This document shows positions 1-11,600 of a stretch of DNA of 64,000 nucleotides, piece by piece (position 1 is the first letter of the stretch; the number at the start of each line of letters is the position of its first letter). Position numbers and translations under genes: made by a program. Source of the DNA: Cladocopium goreaui (taxonomy: Eukaryota > Sar > Dinophyceae > Suessiales > Symbiodiniaceae); assembly GCA_947184155.2 (NCBI GenBank), contig CAMXCT020001380.1, forward strand, positions 385,201 to 449,200, read 5' to 3'. The notes below the pieces were generated by a model. That model made no database searches. It was not told the DNA's origin and worked only from the letters and a program-made list of their open reading frames with translations.

Positions 1-960
1 AATTATAATATTTAAATAATTTTATATCCAACATATTTATTTTAAAATTATATATAAATACATTTTAAATACATCATATCTAAAAAAAATCAAATAATAT
101 TAATAATAATTAATTTAAACATATTTTTAATAAAATTATTTACGGAAATAAAACAAAAAAATAACCCACAAAAGCGAATCAAATAATCCCCACTTAAAAT
201 ATTAAATTTAATAGTTTTAAATCAAAATAACTAACATCCAAAATAATAACATATTTTATTTTTAAAAATATATATTTATATATCCATTTCAAATTATTAA
301 TAATAATAAAAATAAATATTATTATATTTATAAATTCGAATAATTTATATATATTAATATATTATTATTATTTAATTTCAATATATTTTTTTTCCTTTTA
401 TTTTATATTAATTAAAACAATAATATAATTCAAAATTACAATAAATTTAATAAAATATAATATATATTTATATTAAATTATTATTATTTATTAATTAACA
501 TTTATTATTATTATTTTTATTTTTAATAAATAATTCAATCAAATTATTATTATTATATCATTATAAAATATTTATATATATAATTCCCATTAAATATTCA
601 ATTTAAAATATAATACCAAACTTTCACCCCAAAAATTAAAATTAAAAATCTAAAAAATAAAATTATAAATATTAATATAATAAAACATTATATAATTTTT
701 TCTTTATTTTCTAAAATTAAAAAAAAATCAATATATTTATAATATATTAATCATAAACAAAAATAATACTATAAAAAATACAAATAACAATATTCAACAT
801 ATAAACAAAAATAAAAATTCGAAACATATTCAATTATAAATGCCCATATCGTATCAATGCATTATTAGCATCGTAAATATCAAAATTTCAATATATATAT
901 ATTTTTACTCCATATTATATCCTATATTTCTACCAACCCATCCTAAACCAAAACCCCAAA
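1..960. other. AT-rich tract almost devoid of G on the + strand
   Basis: No gene seen. In 1-840 I count about 7 G against about 70 C on the + strand; four of the seven G lie in CpG. From about 840 G reappears, and 920-1000 is recognisably a degraded unit of the tandem repeat that follows, with A where later units have G (CCTAAACC against CCTGAACC). The strand asymmetry is directly visible; its cause is unknown. Confidence 0.85.
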
Positions 961-1009
961 AATTTACCACTAAATTTCATATCCTTACGCCTTAGACTTT
1001 CATCTCACC

Positions 1010-1680
1010 CATCTTTTGAACTTTTCCGGAGCAGCTCTCCACATTACACCACGCATATATGCCAACCCATCCTAAACCTAACTCCCAAAGATATACCACA
1101 AAACCTCAGACCCTGAGATTTTCGTCTCGCACATCCCTGTTTTGAACTTTACCAGAACAGCTCTCCATATTACACCACGCATGTGTGTCAACCCATCCTG
1201 AACCTAGCTCCCAAAGATACATCACAAAACTCACACACCTGTTTTGAACTTTACCAGAACAGCTCTCCATGTTACACCACGCATGTGTGTCAACCCATCC
1301 TGAACCTAGCTCCCAAAGATACATCACAAAACTCACACATCTGTTTTGAACTTTGCCGGAACAGCTCTCCATGTTACACCACGCATGTGTGCCAACCCAT
1401 CCTGTACCAACGTCCCAAAACACACTACAAACTTCAGATCCGAGCATGTTCATCTCACGCATCCCTGTTTTGAACTTTGCCGGAACAGCTCTCCATATTA
1501 CACCACGCATGTGTGCCAACCCTGAACCAACGTTCCAAAGATAACCCTGAGATTTTCATCTCACACATCCCTGTTTTGAACTTTGCCGGAACAGCTCGCC
1601 ATGTCACACCACGCATGTGTGCCAACCCATCCTGTACCAACGTCCCAAGATACACCACAAACGACTAATGACTCAATTTT
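1010..1680. repeat. Tandem repeat, 102-126-bp unit, about six copies
   Basis: The block CAGCTCTCC recurs at about 1032, 1158, 1260, 1362, 1486 and 1594 (last copy CAGCTCGCC), each followed by a block ending CACGCATGTGTG and by CCAACCCATCC. Spacing is 126, 102, 102, 124 and 108 bp. Short ORFs on both strands here are frame shadows of the repeat. I do not recognise the family. Confidence 0.9.
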
Positions 1681-3340
1681 TCAAGCCCATCCTCATCCAA
1701 CCTCCCAGGATACACCTCTCAAAATTTCAATGTTCATCTTATAGGCGGCAAACATGTCGAGCCTTGCAAGAAGACACTGTCCAATAAAAACCTGGTTGCG
1801 ACCCTCAGGCCAAAACTGGTTCTAAGTAAGCTTCAGTGGCTTAAACTACCTGCGCCCAACCTATTGCAAAATGCTCTCAAGAGGTGTTCCCTCGGCTGAA
1901 ATCCTTTGGCTGCATGGTTTATTTAAAATCAAAATTCTAAAATATGTAAAAAGGGTCCAAAAGCTAAAAAGCTGAGGCCTAACATTCATGAAGCTAAATT
2001 TGGCTGAAATCTGGCTAAAAAACTGGCTCCAGCCACCTAGTTTCAGCCAGGAGCCCCATATATATATATACATAAATATCAAAATTATATTTTAAACAGT
2101 ATTTTTCCAAGATAGTAGGCCAATTAAGAATAATACAACAAAATCCCTGGTACGACCTTGTAAGGATTTTGAGTTTTAGTGTCAAAAAAGACGTACAAAA
2201 TAACAAAATGATTATTTAAGCGTTTTTTTTTGCGAATAATTTGTAGTCTTGCCACGGATACCTCAGCCAGTTGCTTTCGACCAATTACCATCAAGTAAGC
2301 ATTTAGAGTCCTCCTTCCATAAACTAGGTTTTGACAAAAGGTATTTTCAGCCGTGAAAGAAAGTCCTATGGGAAGAAGCAAGACACGTTTTCCCATGTCC
2401 ATCGTCCCATTGTGCGTTTGTGTTCCTATTCTCTTGGCCTACGTATGCAGAGTCCGCTCTTACATGGTGGAATTCGCAGTGACCCGGCCTAGCTCAGGGG
2501 CTCCAGCACTGGTACTGTATTCGTAGCATGAAATTGAACAGCCTTTCAGCCTCTTCAGGACCAAGGATGAAACTTGTCCTTCTGCTGCGAAACCGCCTCC
2601 CTCCGCTTTCGCGCCACCGCGCCCGCTTTTTTGAAAGCCTTGAGTCAGCCAAGCGCATCTTTGGAGAACCTGGAGAGCCAGGCAAAATCTTTCTGCAATA
2701 AATTTTGCTGCGTTCGATGTGCTCTTTCTAAAAGTGCTGTCTCAAGCTTTGCAGGATTCGTTTGCAAAGACCTCGATTCTAGTCCTGGGAAAAGCTGGTT
2801 GGTGGTTTCAACCCCAAAACATATTAACCAGCTGGGATCTCTATCCCAAATAGGGTTGAACATAAAACTGCATATTTGGCACCATCAGCTAATTTTAGAC
2901 ATTTTTAGACATTTCAAACAGTTTGGAAACGAAACAGACCATGAATGCGTTTGCTCTGCTGGGTGAAGTTTCAGGATGGTCTTGGTCGTGCTGAAGCCTG
3001 CTAGTCTCAACGGATCTGAACGGCCGCTTCGGCCATCCCACAGCGCTGAACACAATTCACATCAAAATGATTCAACGTCTACATCTAAATATTCGAAGGA
3101 AGTTTAGAAGTCAAACTTCCGACAACATGGACAGATGAAGCAGCAGAGGTGGGAAGAGGCAGAGAAGAGAAAAAGGCAGAAGAGAAGAAGTCAGAGAAGA
3201 GAAAGACTCAGAAGAAAGAAGATCAAAGCGCGCGAAAACGTAGAAACATCGAAAAAGATTGTGTGTTTTCCAATGGTTTATGGCATCGTAGGCTCGCTAA
3301 AGCGGCGGGTGCGGAGCCACCTGATTAAATGAGAGATCAA
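1681..3340. other. No gene recognised
   Basis: Only short ORFs with no recognisable motif. Near 2798-2812 there is a half-copy of the GGTTGGTGGTTT palindrome family described at 28901. The basic stretch encoded at 3135-3330 is purine-rich low complexity. Confidence 0.5.
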
Positions 3341-3344
3341 GAAT

Positions 3345-3900
3345 TGCACAGCGCTGTGGCGCGAAGCAGATTTTGAAGTCAACATGTGAAAGACACCAGT
3401 GTCGGAGCACTTTTGGAAGTGGAGCGACATGTTACAAACGCGGCAGGTTCGGAGCACTTAGTTGAGATGTTCAAAAATTGCGTGTCTGTGGCGCGAAGCA
3501 AATTTCGAAGTCAAACGTGTTGAAAACTGACGGTTGAGATGCCGAAAAAGTGCACAGCGTTGTGGCGCGAAGCACATTTCGAAGTCAAAATGGGAAAAGC
3601 GAACCACTTTTGGACGTTCAATTGTCATTTTTCGTGGCCGGCGCAATGGATGTTGCAGTTTGTCAAAGGAGAACCAAACAAGTGGGTTTTGCTGCAGTTT
3701 CAAAAACGATGGCAGGCGTGGGACGTTCGAGAGGATGTGTCACAATGCATCTCGTGTGGCAGGCGCAATACAAAAGACATATCCAGCAGACATGTTAAGA
3801 GGTCAGGGCGCTGATTTCCTGATAGGGGTTGCATTTTGGACACTGAGATCTTTAGATGATTTTGCGTGACAGGCGTAGTAGCACTTTGTATGACGTGGCT
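3345..3900. repeat. Degenerate tandem or dispersed repeat (GTGGCGCGAAGC motif)
   Basis: GTGGCGCGAAGC followed by a TTTCGAAGTCAA-like block recurs near 3357, 3489 and 3563, interleaved with blocks around CACTTTTGGA. I remember very similar blocks from Symbiodiniaceae transcript and genome data, where they are dispersed and non-coding. That memory is unverified. ORFs overlapping here, such as 3534-3869, change frame between units and are not credible genes. Confidence 0.65.
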
Positions 3901-3994
3901 TCACTTTTTCTTGGCAGTCGCAGTACTTTAGAGAGGTTGGACGGGAAAACCCCAAAACGCATTGGCGCAAGGCCGTCAGCTCTGCACTCAACTT

Positions 3995-4200
3995 TTCGTT
4001 TTTGAAGGAAGTCTCGCAGAGTTGCTTCGTTTTTGATATTGTCACTGCCAAAAATTGAGGACATCTCGTAGAATTTCTTCATTTTGGAGGTGTCAACTTC
4101 CATGTTTTTAGGACGTCTCGCAGAATTGCTGGATTTTGGAGCTCTCAGTTTCCACTTTGAAGGACATCTGCAATAATTGCTTCCTTTCAGTTACTGTTGA
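3995..4200. repeat. About 52-bp tandem repeat, four degenerate units
   Basis: A block of the form GA(A/C)(G/A)TCTCGCAGA followed by TTGCT starts near 4009, 4061, 4113 and 4164, giving a period of about 52 bp. It continues the dispersed repeat on its left and ends just before the GA/GATA microsatellite. Confidence 0.75.
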
Positions 4201-4235
4201 AATTTCGAAAGAGACAAATAGATGGAACGATTCAC

Positions 4236-4312
4236 AGCGAGAGAGAGAGAGAGAGAGACACAGAGAGAGAGAGAGAGATAGATAGGTAGATAGATAGATA
4301 GATAGATAGACC
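4236..4312. repeat. GA and GATA microsatellite
   Basis: Runs of GAGA and then AGATAGAT. The 163-aa minus ORF over it is a low-complexity artefact. Confidence 0.9.
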
Positions 4313-4571
4313 ATCCCCCTTGCAATTCGGGTCCTGACCCTGGCCCCTGAATCTTTAAGGGACCACTGGTAGCCTCTTAAAGAATGCGAACCAGGGCAAA
4401 TTTCAGCCTTAAAGAATCTAACCCCAATGAACCAAGATTGCAACACAGTAGCCAGGTATGTCCCTTTAAAGGATTGGAGACCCAAGCTGCACACGAAGGG
4501 GTGCCCCTTTAAAGAATTGGATGCCCAAGTTGCAGTCGAATGGACGACGGCGCAGTCAAGCATCATCAATA

Positions 4572-4733
4572 AGATGCGCATGCAATCATATGAGAACATA
4601 TAGACTTATTTATTTGTGTCCATATTAGGATTATTAGAATTTATTAGGCATCTTTAGGTGAATTTTGAAAGCACATCTTTAACATTCTTCAACTCTGGAA
4701 GGTGTTTTAACACAAATTCTTGCATTTAAAATT
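4572..4733 (+). repeat. Left direct repeat flanking the 377-bp array
   Basis: About 155 bp beginning GCATGCAATCATATGAGAAC and containing TTTGTGTCCATATTAGGATT; a close copy in the same orientation lies at 6903-7052. The pair brackets the array at 5185-6470. Confidence 0.8.
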
Positions 4734-5184
4734 CTCCTTGGAATTATCCTGCTCACATGGACTCCAGCATTCTTTAGACAAAAAACGGAGGTCCACCTTG
4801 CACTACTGAAATGGCACATCTAAAGAATGCCTACCTAGGATGCAAGGGGGTCTAAGACCATCTAAAAAATCATGGCCCAGGCAACCAACTACAACAAATA
4901 CAAAAAATACACAAAAAAACAAATACAAAAGTAAACCTCTAAAAAAATAGGGCGTCCATGTTAGCCATGTGGACATCAACAAACATGAAAAACACCAAAC
5001 GTACCCAAATGATTCCTTTGCACACCGGAGATGAAATTTGCCCTTCTTTTGCCCATGCCAGATTAGCGGCTTCTGTTTTTGTCATGGCAGAAGCTTCTGC
5101 CAAAGCGTTGTCTTTGGCTGCCTCCTCTTGTTTCATTTTTCTGGTTTGACCAAAATTGATTGTAAACAACATATCCCCCTTTGC

Positions 5185-6470
5185 ATTCAGTCTTTGACCC
5201 GGGTGTCCGGTTCTTTGGTGGAGGGTGCCATTAAAGAATGAAGTCCTACCTCCGGACACAGTGGGTTTCGATGGATCTTCTAGAGACAATTGGTGTTATG
5301 CCTGGGGATCTTGGGGATTTCCTGGGGACGTCTGGATATGAGACCTGGACTGGGTTCGAGCTGGTGTTTTGATTCTTTAGAGGCTCAGGCCTGTCGACCC
5401 TACAACTTGGGATATTTTGGGGAGGGTGCCACTAAAGAATCAGGTCCTGCCTCCCCACACAGGGAAGGGTGTCCTTAAAGAATCAAATCCTGCCAAAACA
5501 CTGTTTTTTCTGAGCTGGTGTTTTGATTCTTTAAAGGCTCAGAGCGTGTCGACCCTGCGAAACCTGGCAGTTTTTCACAGTTTGGGGTATTTTTTGGGAG
5601 GGTGCCATTAAAAAATAAGGTCCTACCTCCGGACACAGTGGGTTTCGATGGATCTTCTAGAGACAATTGGTGTTATGCCTGGGAATCTTGGGGATTTCCT
5701 GGGGACGTCTGGATATGAGACCTGGACTGGGTTCGAGCTGGTGTTTTGATTCTTTAGAGGCTCAGGCCTGTCGACCCTACAACTTGGGATATTTTGGGGA
5801 GGGTGCCACTAAAGAATCAGGTCCTGCCTCCCGACACAGGGAAGGGTGTCCTTAAAGAATCAAGTCCTGCCAAAACATTGTTTTTTCTGAGCTGGTGTTT
5901 TGATTCTTTAGAAGGTCAGGGCGTGTCGACCCTGCAAAACCTGGCAGTTTTTCACAGTTTGGGGTATTTTTTGGGAGGGTGCCATTAAAGAATGAAGTCC
6001 TACCTCCGGACACAGTGGGTTTCGATGGATCTTCTAGAGACAATTGGTGTTATGCCTGGGGATCTTGGGGATTTCCTGGGGACGTCTGGATATGAGACCT
6101 GGACTGGGTTCGAGCTGGTGTTTTGATTCTTTAAAGGCTCAGGCCTGTCGACCCTACAACTTGGGATACTTTGGGGAGGGTGCCACTAAAGAATCAGGTC
6201 CTGCCTCCCGACACAGGGAAGGGTGTCCTTAAAGAATCGGGTCCTGCCTGTCGACCCTGCAAAACCTGGCAGTTTTTCACAGTTTGGGGTATTTTTTGGG
6301 AGGGTGCCATTAAAAAATAAGGTCCTACCTCCGGACACAGTGGGTTTCGATGGATCTTCTAGAGACAATTGGTGTTATGCCTGGGGATCTTGGGGATTTC
6401 CGGGGACGTCTGGATATGAGAACTGGACTGGGTTCGAGCTGGTGTCTGATTCTTTAGAGCTATACCCTGC
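5185..6470. repeat. 377-bp tandem array (3 full units plus a deleted fourth)
   Basis: The phrase TTGGTGTTATGCCTGGG occurs near 5289, 5666, 6043 and 6368. The first two intervals are exactly 377 bp; the third is 325 bp because about 52 bp containing CTGAGCTGGTGTTTTGATTC are missing. Within each unit the motif (T)TTAAAGAATC sits next to AGGTCCTGCCTCC several times, so the unit is itself built of short repeats. Looser copies of the TTAAAGAAT motif extend from 4340 to 7320. Overlapping ORFs repeat the same peptide and are shadows. Confidence 0.92.
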
Positions 6471-6902
6471 AAAACGATAAACATATTTATTTGTATAAAT
6501 CAATATATGCAATTTGCTTCCTTTATCATATCTAGTGTCAGTTTGGTTGCGTTTATTGAGCCATGTTTTGGCCAGCAGTTTAAACATTGACAAACTCAAC
6601 TTAGGGTTCCAAATTAAATCTCTAAAGAATCAAGGGGGAACTGAAAACCCGGGTTGACTTATGTTTTAGCCAGGGAAAATTCCAAGAGGGATAACACATG
6701 ATAACACCATATGATTTTCAAACGCTCTGTTTTCAAACGCTCATAAATGTGCAATAGTCCGGCGTCCCTGAAGAATGTCCTTGCTGAAAAATCTGTTGAA
6801 ATTTGTTGTCTATGTTGAAACTTGTTTGGCTCATCTGCGATACAAACGATGGCCGGCGCACAACAGCAGTTTTAGCAAATCACAAAAATTCAAAGAGTAA
6901 GA

Positions 6903-7052
6903 TGCACATGCAATCATATGAGAACATATAAATTTACTTATTTGTGTCCATATTAGGATTATTGGATTTTATTAGGCTTCTTTAGGTGAATTTTGAATGC
7001 ACATCTTCAACATTCTAGAAGGTGTTTTAACACAAATTCTTGCATTTACAAT
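6903..7052 (+). repeat. Right direct repeat flanking the 377-bp array
   Basis: Direct copy of 4572-4733, from CATGCAATCATATGAGAAC to ACACAAATTCTTGCATTTA, with scattered substitutions and a short deletion near 7012. Either an LTR-like pair or the product of an older, larger duplication. Confidence 0.8.
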
Positions 7053-7325
7053 CATTTACATGCATTCACTATCATTCACTCTGACGTTTGTGAGCATCTC
7101 CAGAAGCGGCAGGCATTTGACACACAATCCCAAACATACCAAAACAATCCAAAAAGCAAGTTCCTAGAATCTTCCTAGGAAGGCCTCTTAAAGAATAGGA
7201 GACCGTTAAACAACAGTATTTCCTTAAAAAATGAAACTGTTTTTTTTTGCCAGCCAGGTATGTCCCTTAAAAGATACAGTTTTTTAAAGACATCATGTCC
7301 TCCAGTCTTTAGGCTAAATTCCCAG

Positions 7326-7463
7326 GAGGATGATAGACCGATAGATAGATAGATAGATCGATCGATAGATTAGATTAGATTAGATTAGATGAGATTAGAT
7401 TAGATTAGATAGATAGATAGGTAGGTAGATAGATAAATAGATAGATAGATAGACCGATAGACC

Positions 7464-7506
<43 letters not shown>

Positions 7507-7640
7507 GGATAAATAGATAGATAGATAGATAGATCGATCGATCGATAGATAGATAGATTAGATAGATACATAGATACATAGATGCATAGATGCATAGATG
7601 CAAAGATGCATAGATATAGATAGATAGTTAGATGAGACAC
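7326..7640. repeat. GATA microsatellite, left part
   Basis: Long AGAT run with ATTAG and GCATA variants. Ile/Tyr/Ser ORFs on the minus strand are artefacts of the repeat. Confidence 0.95.
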
Positions 7641-7644
7641 GCTC

Positions 7645-8375
7645 TTAACCCCGAAGCAGATTCAGGAACTTAACCCCGAAGTTTTTTTTCTTAGCTACGA
7701 ATTGTGGTCAGTTTAACTCGGAAGCAATATTCTTTTTTAACCACGAAATACGATACAATATACATTTGAATTTATTTTAAAAAGAGGAAAAGTCTCCATA
7801 GAGAAGAGTCCCGGTAAAGTCCCCGTAAAGAGGAAAAGTCTCCATAGAGAAGAGTCCCCGTAAAGAGGAAAAGTCTCCATAGAGAAGAGTCCCCGTAAAG
7901 TCCCCGTAAAGAGGAAAAGTCTCCGTAGAGAAGAGTCCCCGTAAAGAGGAGTAAAGAGGGAAAGTCTCCATAGAGAAGAAGCCGTCAAGTCCCCGTAAAG
8001 AGGAAAAGTCTTCATAGAGAAGAGTCCCCGTAAAGAGGAAAAGTCTCCATAGAGAAGAGTCCCCGTAAAGTCCCCGTAAAGTCCCCGTAAAGAGGAAAAG
8101 TCTCATAGAGAAGAGTCCCCGTAAAGTCCCCGTAAAGAGGAAAAGTCTCCATAGAGAAGAGTCCCCGTAAAGTCCCCGTAAAGAGGAAAAGTCTCCATAG
8201 AGAAGAGTCCCCGTAAAGTCCCCGTAAAGAGGAAAAGTCCCCATAGAGAAGAAGCCACTGTGAAAGCGAATTCGAACTTCGTGGCGAAGAAATAGTCCGT
8301 GGTTAAGAAACAGTTCTATTCGGGGTTAAGAAACATCTACTTCGGGGTTAAAGAATACAAAGTTCAGGGTTAGGA
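7645..8375. mobile_element. Inverted-repeat element with a minisatellite core, inserted in GATA microsatellite
   Basis: Left edge carries CTTAACCCCGAAG twice and TTAACCACGAA; right edge carries the complements GTGGTTAAGAAAC and CGGGGTTAA (three times), so the ends are inverted repeats. The core (7775-8260) is a tandem array of GTCCCCGTAAAG and GAGGAAAAGTCTCCATAGAG modules. GATA microsatellite lies on both sides, and GATAGTTAGAT is present at 7623-7633 and at 8384-8394, a possible 11-bp target duplication (inference; the flanks are low complexity). No transposase inside. Confidence 0.6.
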
Positions 8376-8382
8376 GGGTCCT

Positions 8383-8656
8383 TGATAGTTAGATAGGTAG
8401 ATAGATAGGTAAACAGACAGACAGCCAGACAGCCAGACAGCCAGCCAGCCAGGCAGGCAGGCAGCCAGACAGACAGATACTGTAGATAGTCAGATCGACA
8501 AATATTGAGATAGATTAGACAGGCAGATAGATAGATAGTCCAGTCAGATAGACAAATAGAGAAATAGACAAATAGATAGTTGAGTCAGTCAGACTGATAG
8601 ACCGATAGATAGACAGACAGAAAGATAGACAGATAGATAGATAGATAGATAGAAAG
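8383..8656. repeat. GATA/GACA microsatellite, right part
   Basis: AGAT, CAGA and CAGC tetranucleotide runs continuing the array interrupted at 7640. Confidence 0.9.
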
Positions 8657-8659
8657 ATT

Positions 8660-11600
8660 TATTGATAGAGATAGAGACTCAGATCCTCAACCACCTTTCG
8701 GTCCATCAGTTCGCTCTGACATCCATAAATCACAACAACTCACCTCTGCTACAGTGCTACAGTATAGGTTTCCTATCTTTGAAACTTCCGCCACCGCCTT
8801 GTGCGTTGGACCAACGGATCGTTCCAACGACTTCCCGTGTTCAGCTGGTGGTCTTGTGCCATAAATGGGGCACCCCCAATGGGTGAGACAAACTGGGCAG
8901 CTGCAGGGGATCAGGTGAAAAATCCGCGACATCTGCCAGGGGATGTTCCAGACATATCAAAGCTACCAGAGATCAATAGGGAGTTTTTTTTTAAACATGG
9001 AACTCATCTGATGGTTTCAGTTTAGGATCCCAAATCTGTGTGCTGCATCTTGGGACAGGCACATTGACCAATTCTTGCTAGACTTATTGTTCATAGGAAC
9101 ATCCTGCTCTGAAAGGGGAACGACTTCGAAGTCGAACTTCGTTGCTTCTTTTCGATTTGTTGGAGCCAGTCTTCCCGTGAGGCCCGTCTTTTTGTGTCTC
9201 AAAAGAAATTGTCCACAAATAGTGCACGGAAAATCCCTTGCAGTTCAAGCTTTCTAGAGACATAAAAGCAGCTGTAACATGCTGTAACTTTATCTGCGGA
9301 ATAGTTGGTGGAATAGTCTTGCAGCTGCCCCCTTGGGCCACGGTCTGTCCAGGCAGGGGTTCTCACAGCAGTTGCGCCTTGGCACAGCGTTGGTGGGCAT
9401 GGTATTTCAGATGTTCATCCCTTTGGTATGGTCCCATCATATCCCATCCCCAATCTTAAGCCCTTAAGTCATCACAGCTTAGAATCTTGGGCCAAGGCTG
9501 GCAAGTGGCACATGCATTGCAGTAAACTTAACCCAGCACCCGCCCATCCTCTTTGCGGAGCAAGTTGCACTGCGTTGTTTGGAAGAAATATGTATGTACA
9601 ACCAGAGATACAACCTGCCAGGGAACAATGCGCTTGGAATTGGCGTGAAGTTGTGCGCTATCAGGTCTCACACATCTTGCAATGCCCATCTGTTGAGCTG
9701 TGAAGACCTTTCCACGCTTCCCCCTTACACACCATGATCAATGGGTAGGCTCTTACACATTCATATGGGTGTGATGGACAATGGAATATTTCTACATTTG
9801 ATGGATAGCAATGATAATAATCATTATTCTTACAAACTCATATTCAATGTGATGATGTGGATCTTGCAATGCACCACGACGATTATCCATGTGCCCTGCC
9901 TTCGCCTGCAATGCCGGCAGCAGTGGTTTAAAGTTTCGGTTGAGCAGTGAGGTCTGGTAACCAGCAGCTGGGAATGATGCCGCGACTTTTTCTTTACATG
10001 ATTTTACATGCTGAGTCAGACCCTTTTTCTGATAGCTATGGATCAAACATTGAGACCGCTGATAATCCCCAAGAATAGGAACATCATGGGTTTTGACTTA
10101 CGACCATATTTAATTCGAGGACTCATTGCGACTGCTTCTGGCAGAAACAGTAAAACTACCCACAATGTCCGACAGGCAAAACAGCAGTCTATTGCTGTAC
10201 TCGATCGCAAGCCTATTATTCCTATTCAAACAGCACCAAAAGGATTGCTCAAAGAATGACTGGATCAGCAAATTTGTTTCCTTTTGTGTTTCACCAAATG
10301 TTTGAACGGCCGCTACACGACCCAAGTCATGGCCACTTTCCAGTTTGCCGCTGAACCAGAGATGCCATGGTCTGCTCGTGAAACTGCCAGCACCCGTAAA
10401 CACTTGATGTCCGCAAGTCATAGTTTGAAGCACTTCGCATGAATAGAGGTGGTCTTTTGTTTGAATCGATAGGCTCATCATTTCTGATCCAAAGTGTTTG
10501 GCAAACTCGTTTCGAGAACAGAAGGATGGACAATTTCATGGAAACTGTTGGTCGCAATGGCTTCCTGTTGGCAAGGACATGACCACTTACATAATATGTG
10601 TATACATATATTATCATATATACATACACACATATGAGTAGATATGTAGCTACGGACTCAATCTGAATGGGTACTGCAGCAAGAAAACACCAGAAGATAT
10701 CACATCACATCACCGGTATGGTCAGCATGTCACAACGGGGGAACGAGGTCTTATATTCTTACGGTCCACCTGAACCATATTATGTGCGTATATCACAATG
10801 TAAGTTTGGTGGACTTATAGATTGTGACTGAAAGGAAATGGCGTGTTGCAAAAGGGACATCCAAGATCAGGCACAACGCTGTTGCGGCCCATGAAAAAAC
10901 ATGGATTGGCCTGCGCTGGTTGTTCTGGCATGTTTTGGCTGCATTGCCTTTTGATGACTGGTACTGGTACTCTCAACCAACGCAACCAGCACAGCCAATT
11001 CGCATAAGAGAGTCTGCATCTGCAGATCTGGCAGCTTCCCAATGCTCATGAATGAATGTTGCGCAGTTGCCATCTCTCGGTATCTTTGTATCTCGCTATA
11101 TCTCGAACAACATGGAACGCATCTTCCAGATCTGGGCCATTGGCCAAACAAAGATTTGAAGTTGGAGCAAACAGGGGGACTGGAAAAGGATGGCTTCTTC
11201 CCTCTACCCTTGTTTTGATGACTTTTTGGGCTGAATATGGGTGAATAGATGGCCAGATTCGGTAGCTAGATGCTGCAAATGAGTCGAGAGCCGAAGCCAG
11301 ATTCGGTGGCCGCTCGCTTCTGTCAAGTTTGCTTTGCCCAGATGAGGTGAGAAGAGATCTACTATCCTGCCCCTTAGCTTGTTCACTAGTCGTAATCCGG
11401 GTCCGCTACAAGATGAGACAAAGGGTTTTTCAAAACTACCCGAAGGACCGTTAACAACTCCTGTTGGTCAAGCATTTGGTAAACAATTGGCAAATCAAAC
11501 ATCTTGACAGCAGCGAAACCCCTATGACCAGCTTCTTCTGCAGTGCACTCCTGACAGAGTGGCCGCCGGGGAGGATTTTTGGTGATGCTTCATACAATCG

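Noticed and set aside
7770..8265. Possible CRISPR-like array
   Set aside because: Modules are contiguous variants of two repeats without unique spacers, and there are no cas genes; it is a minisatellite.
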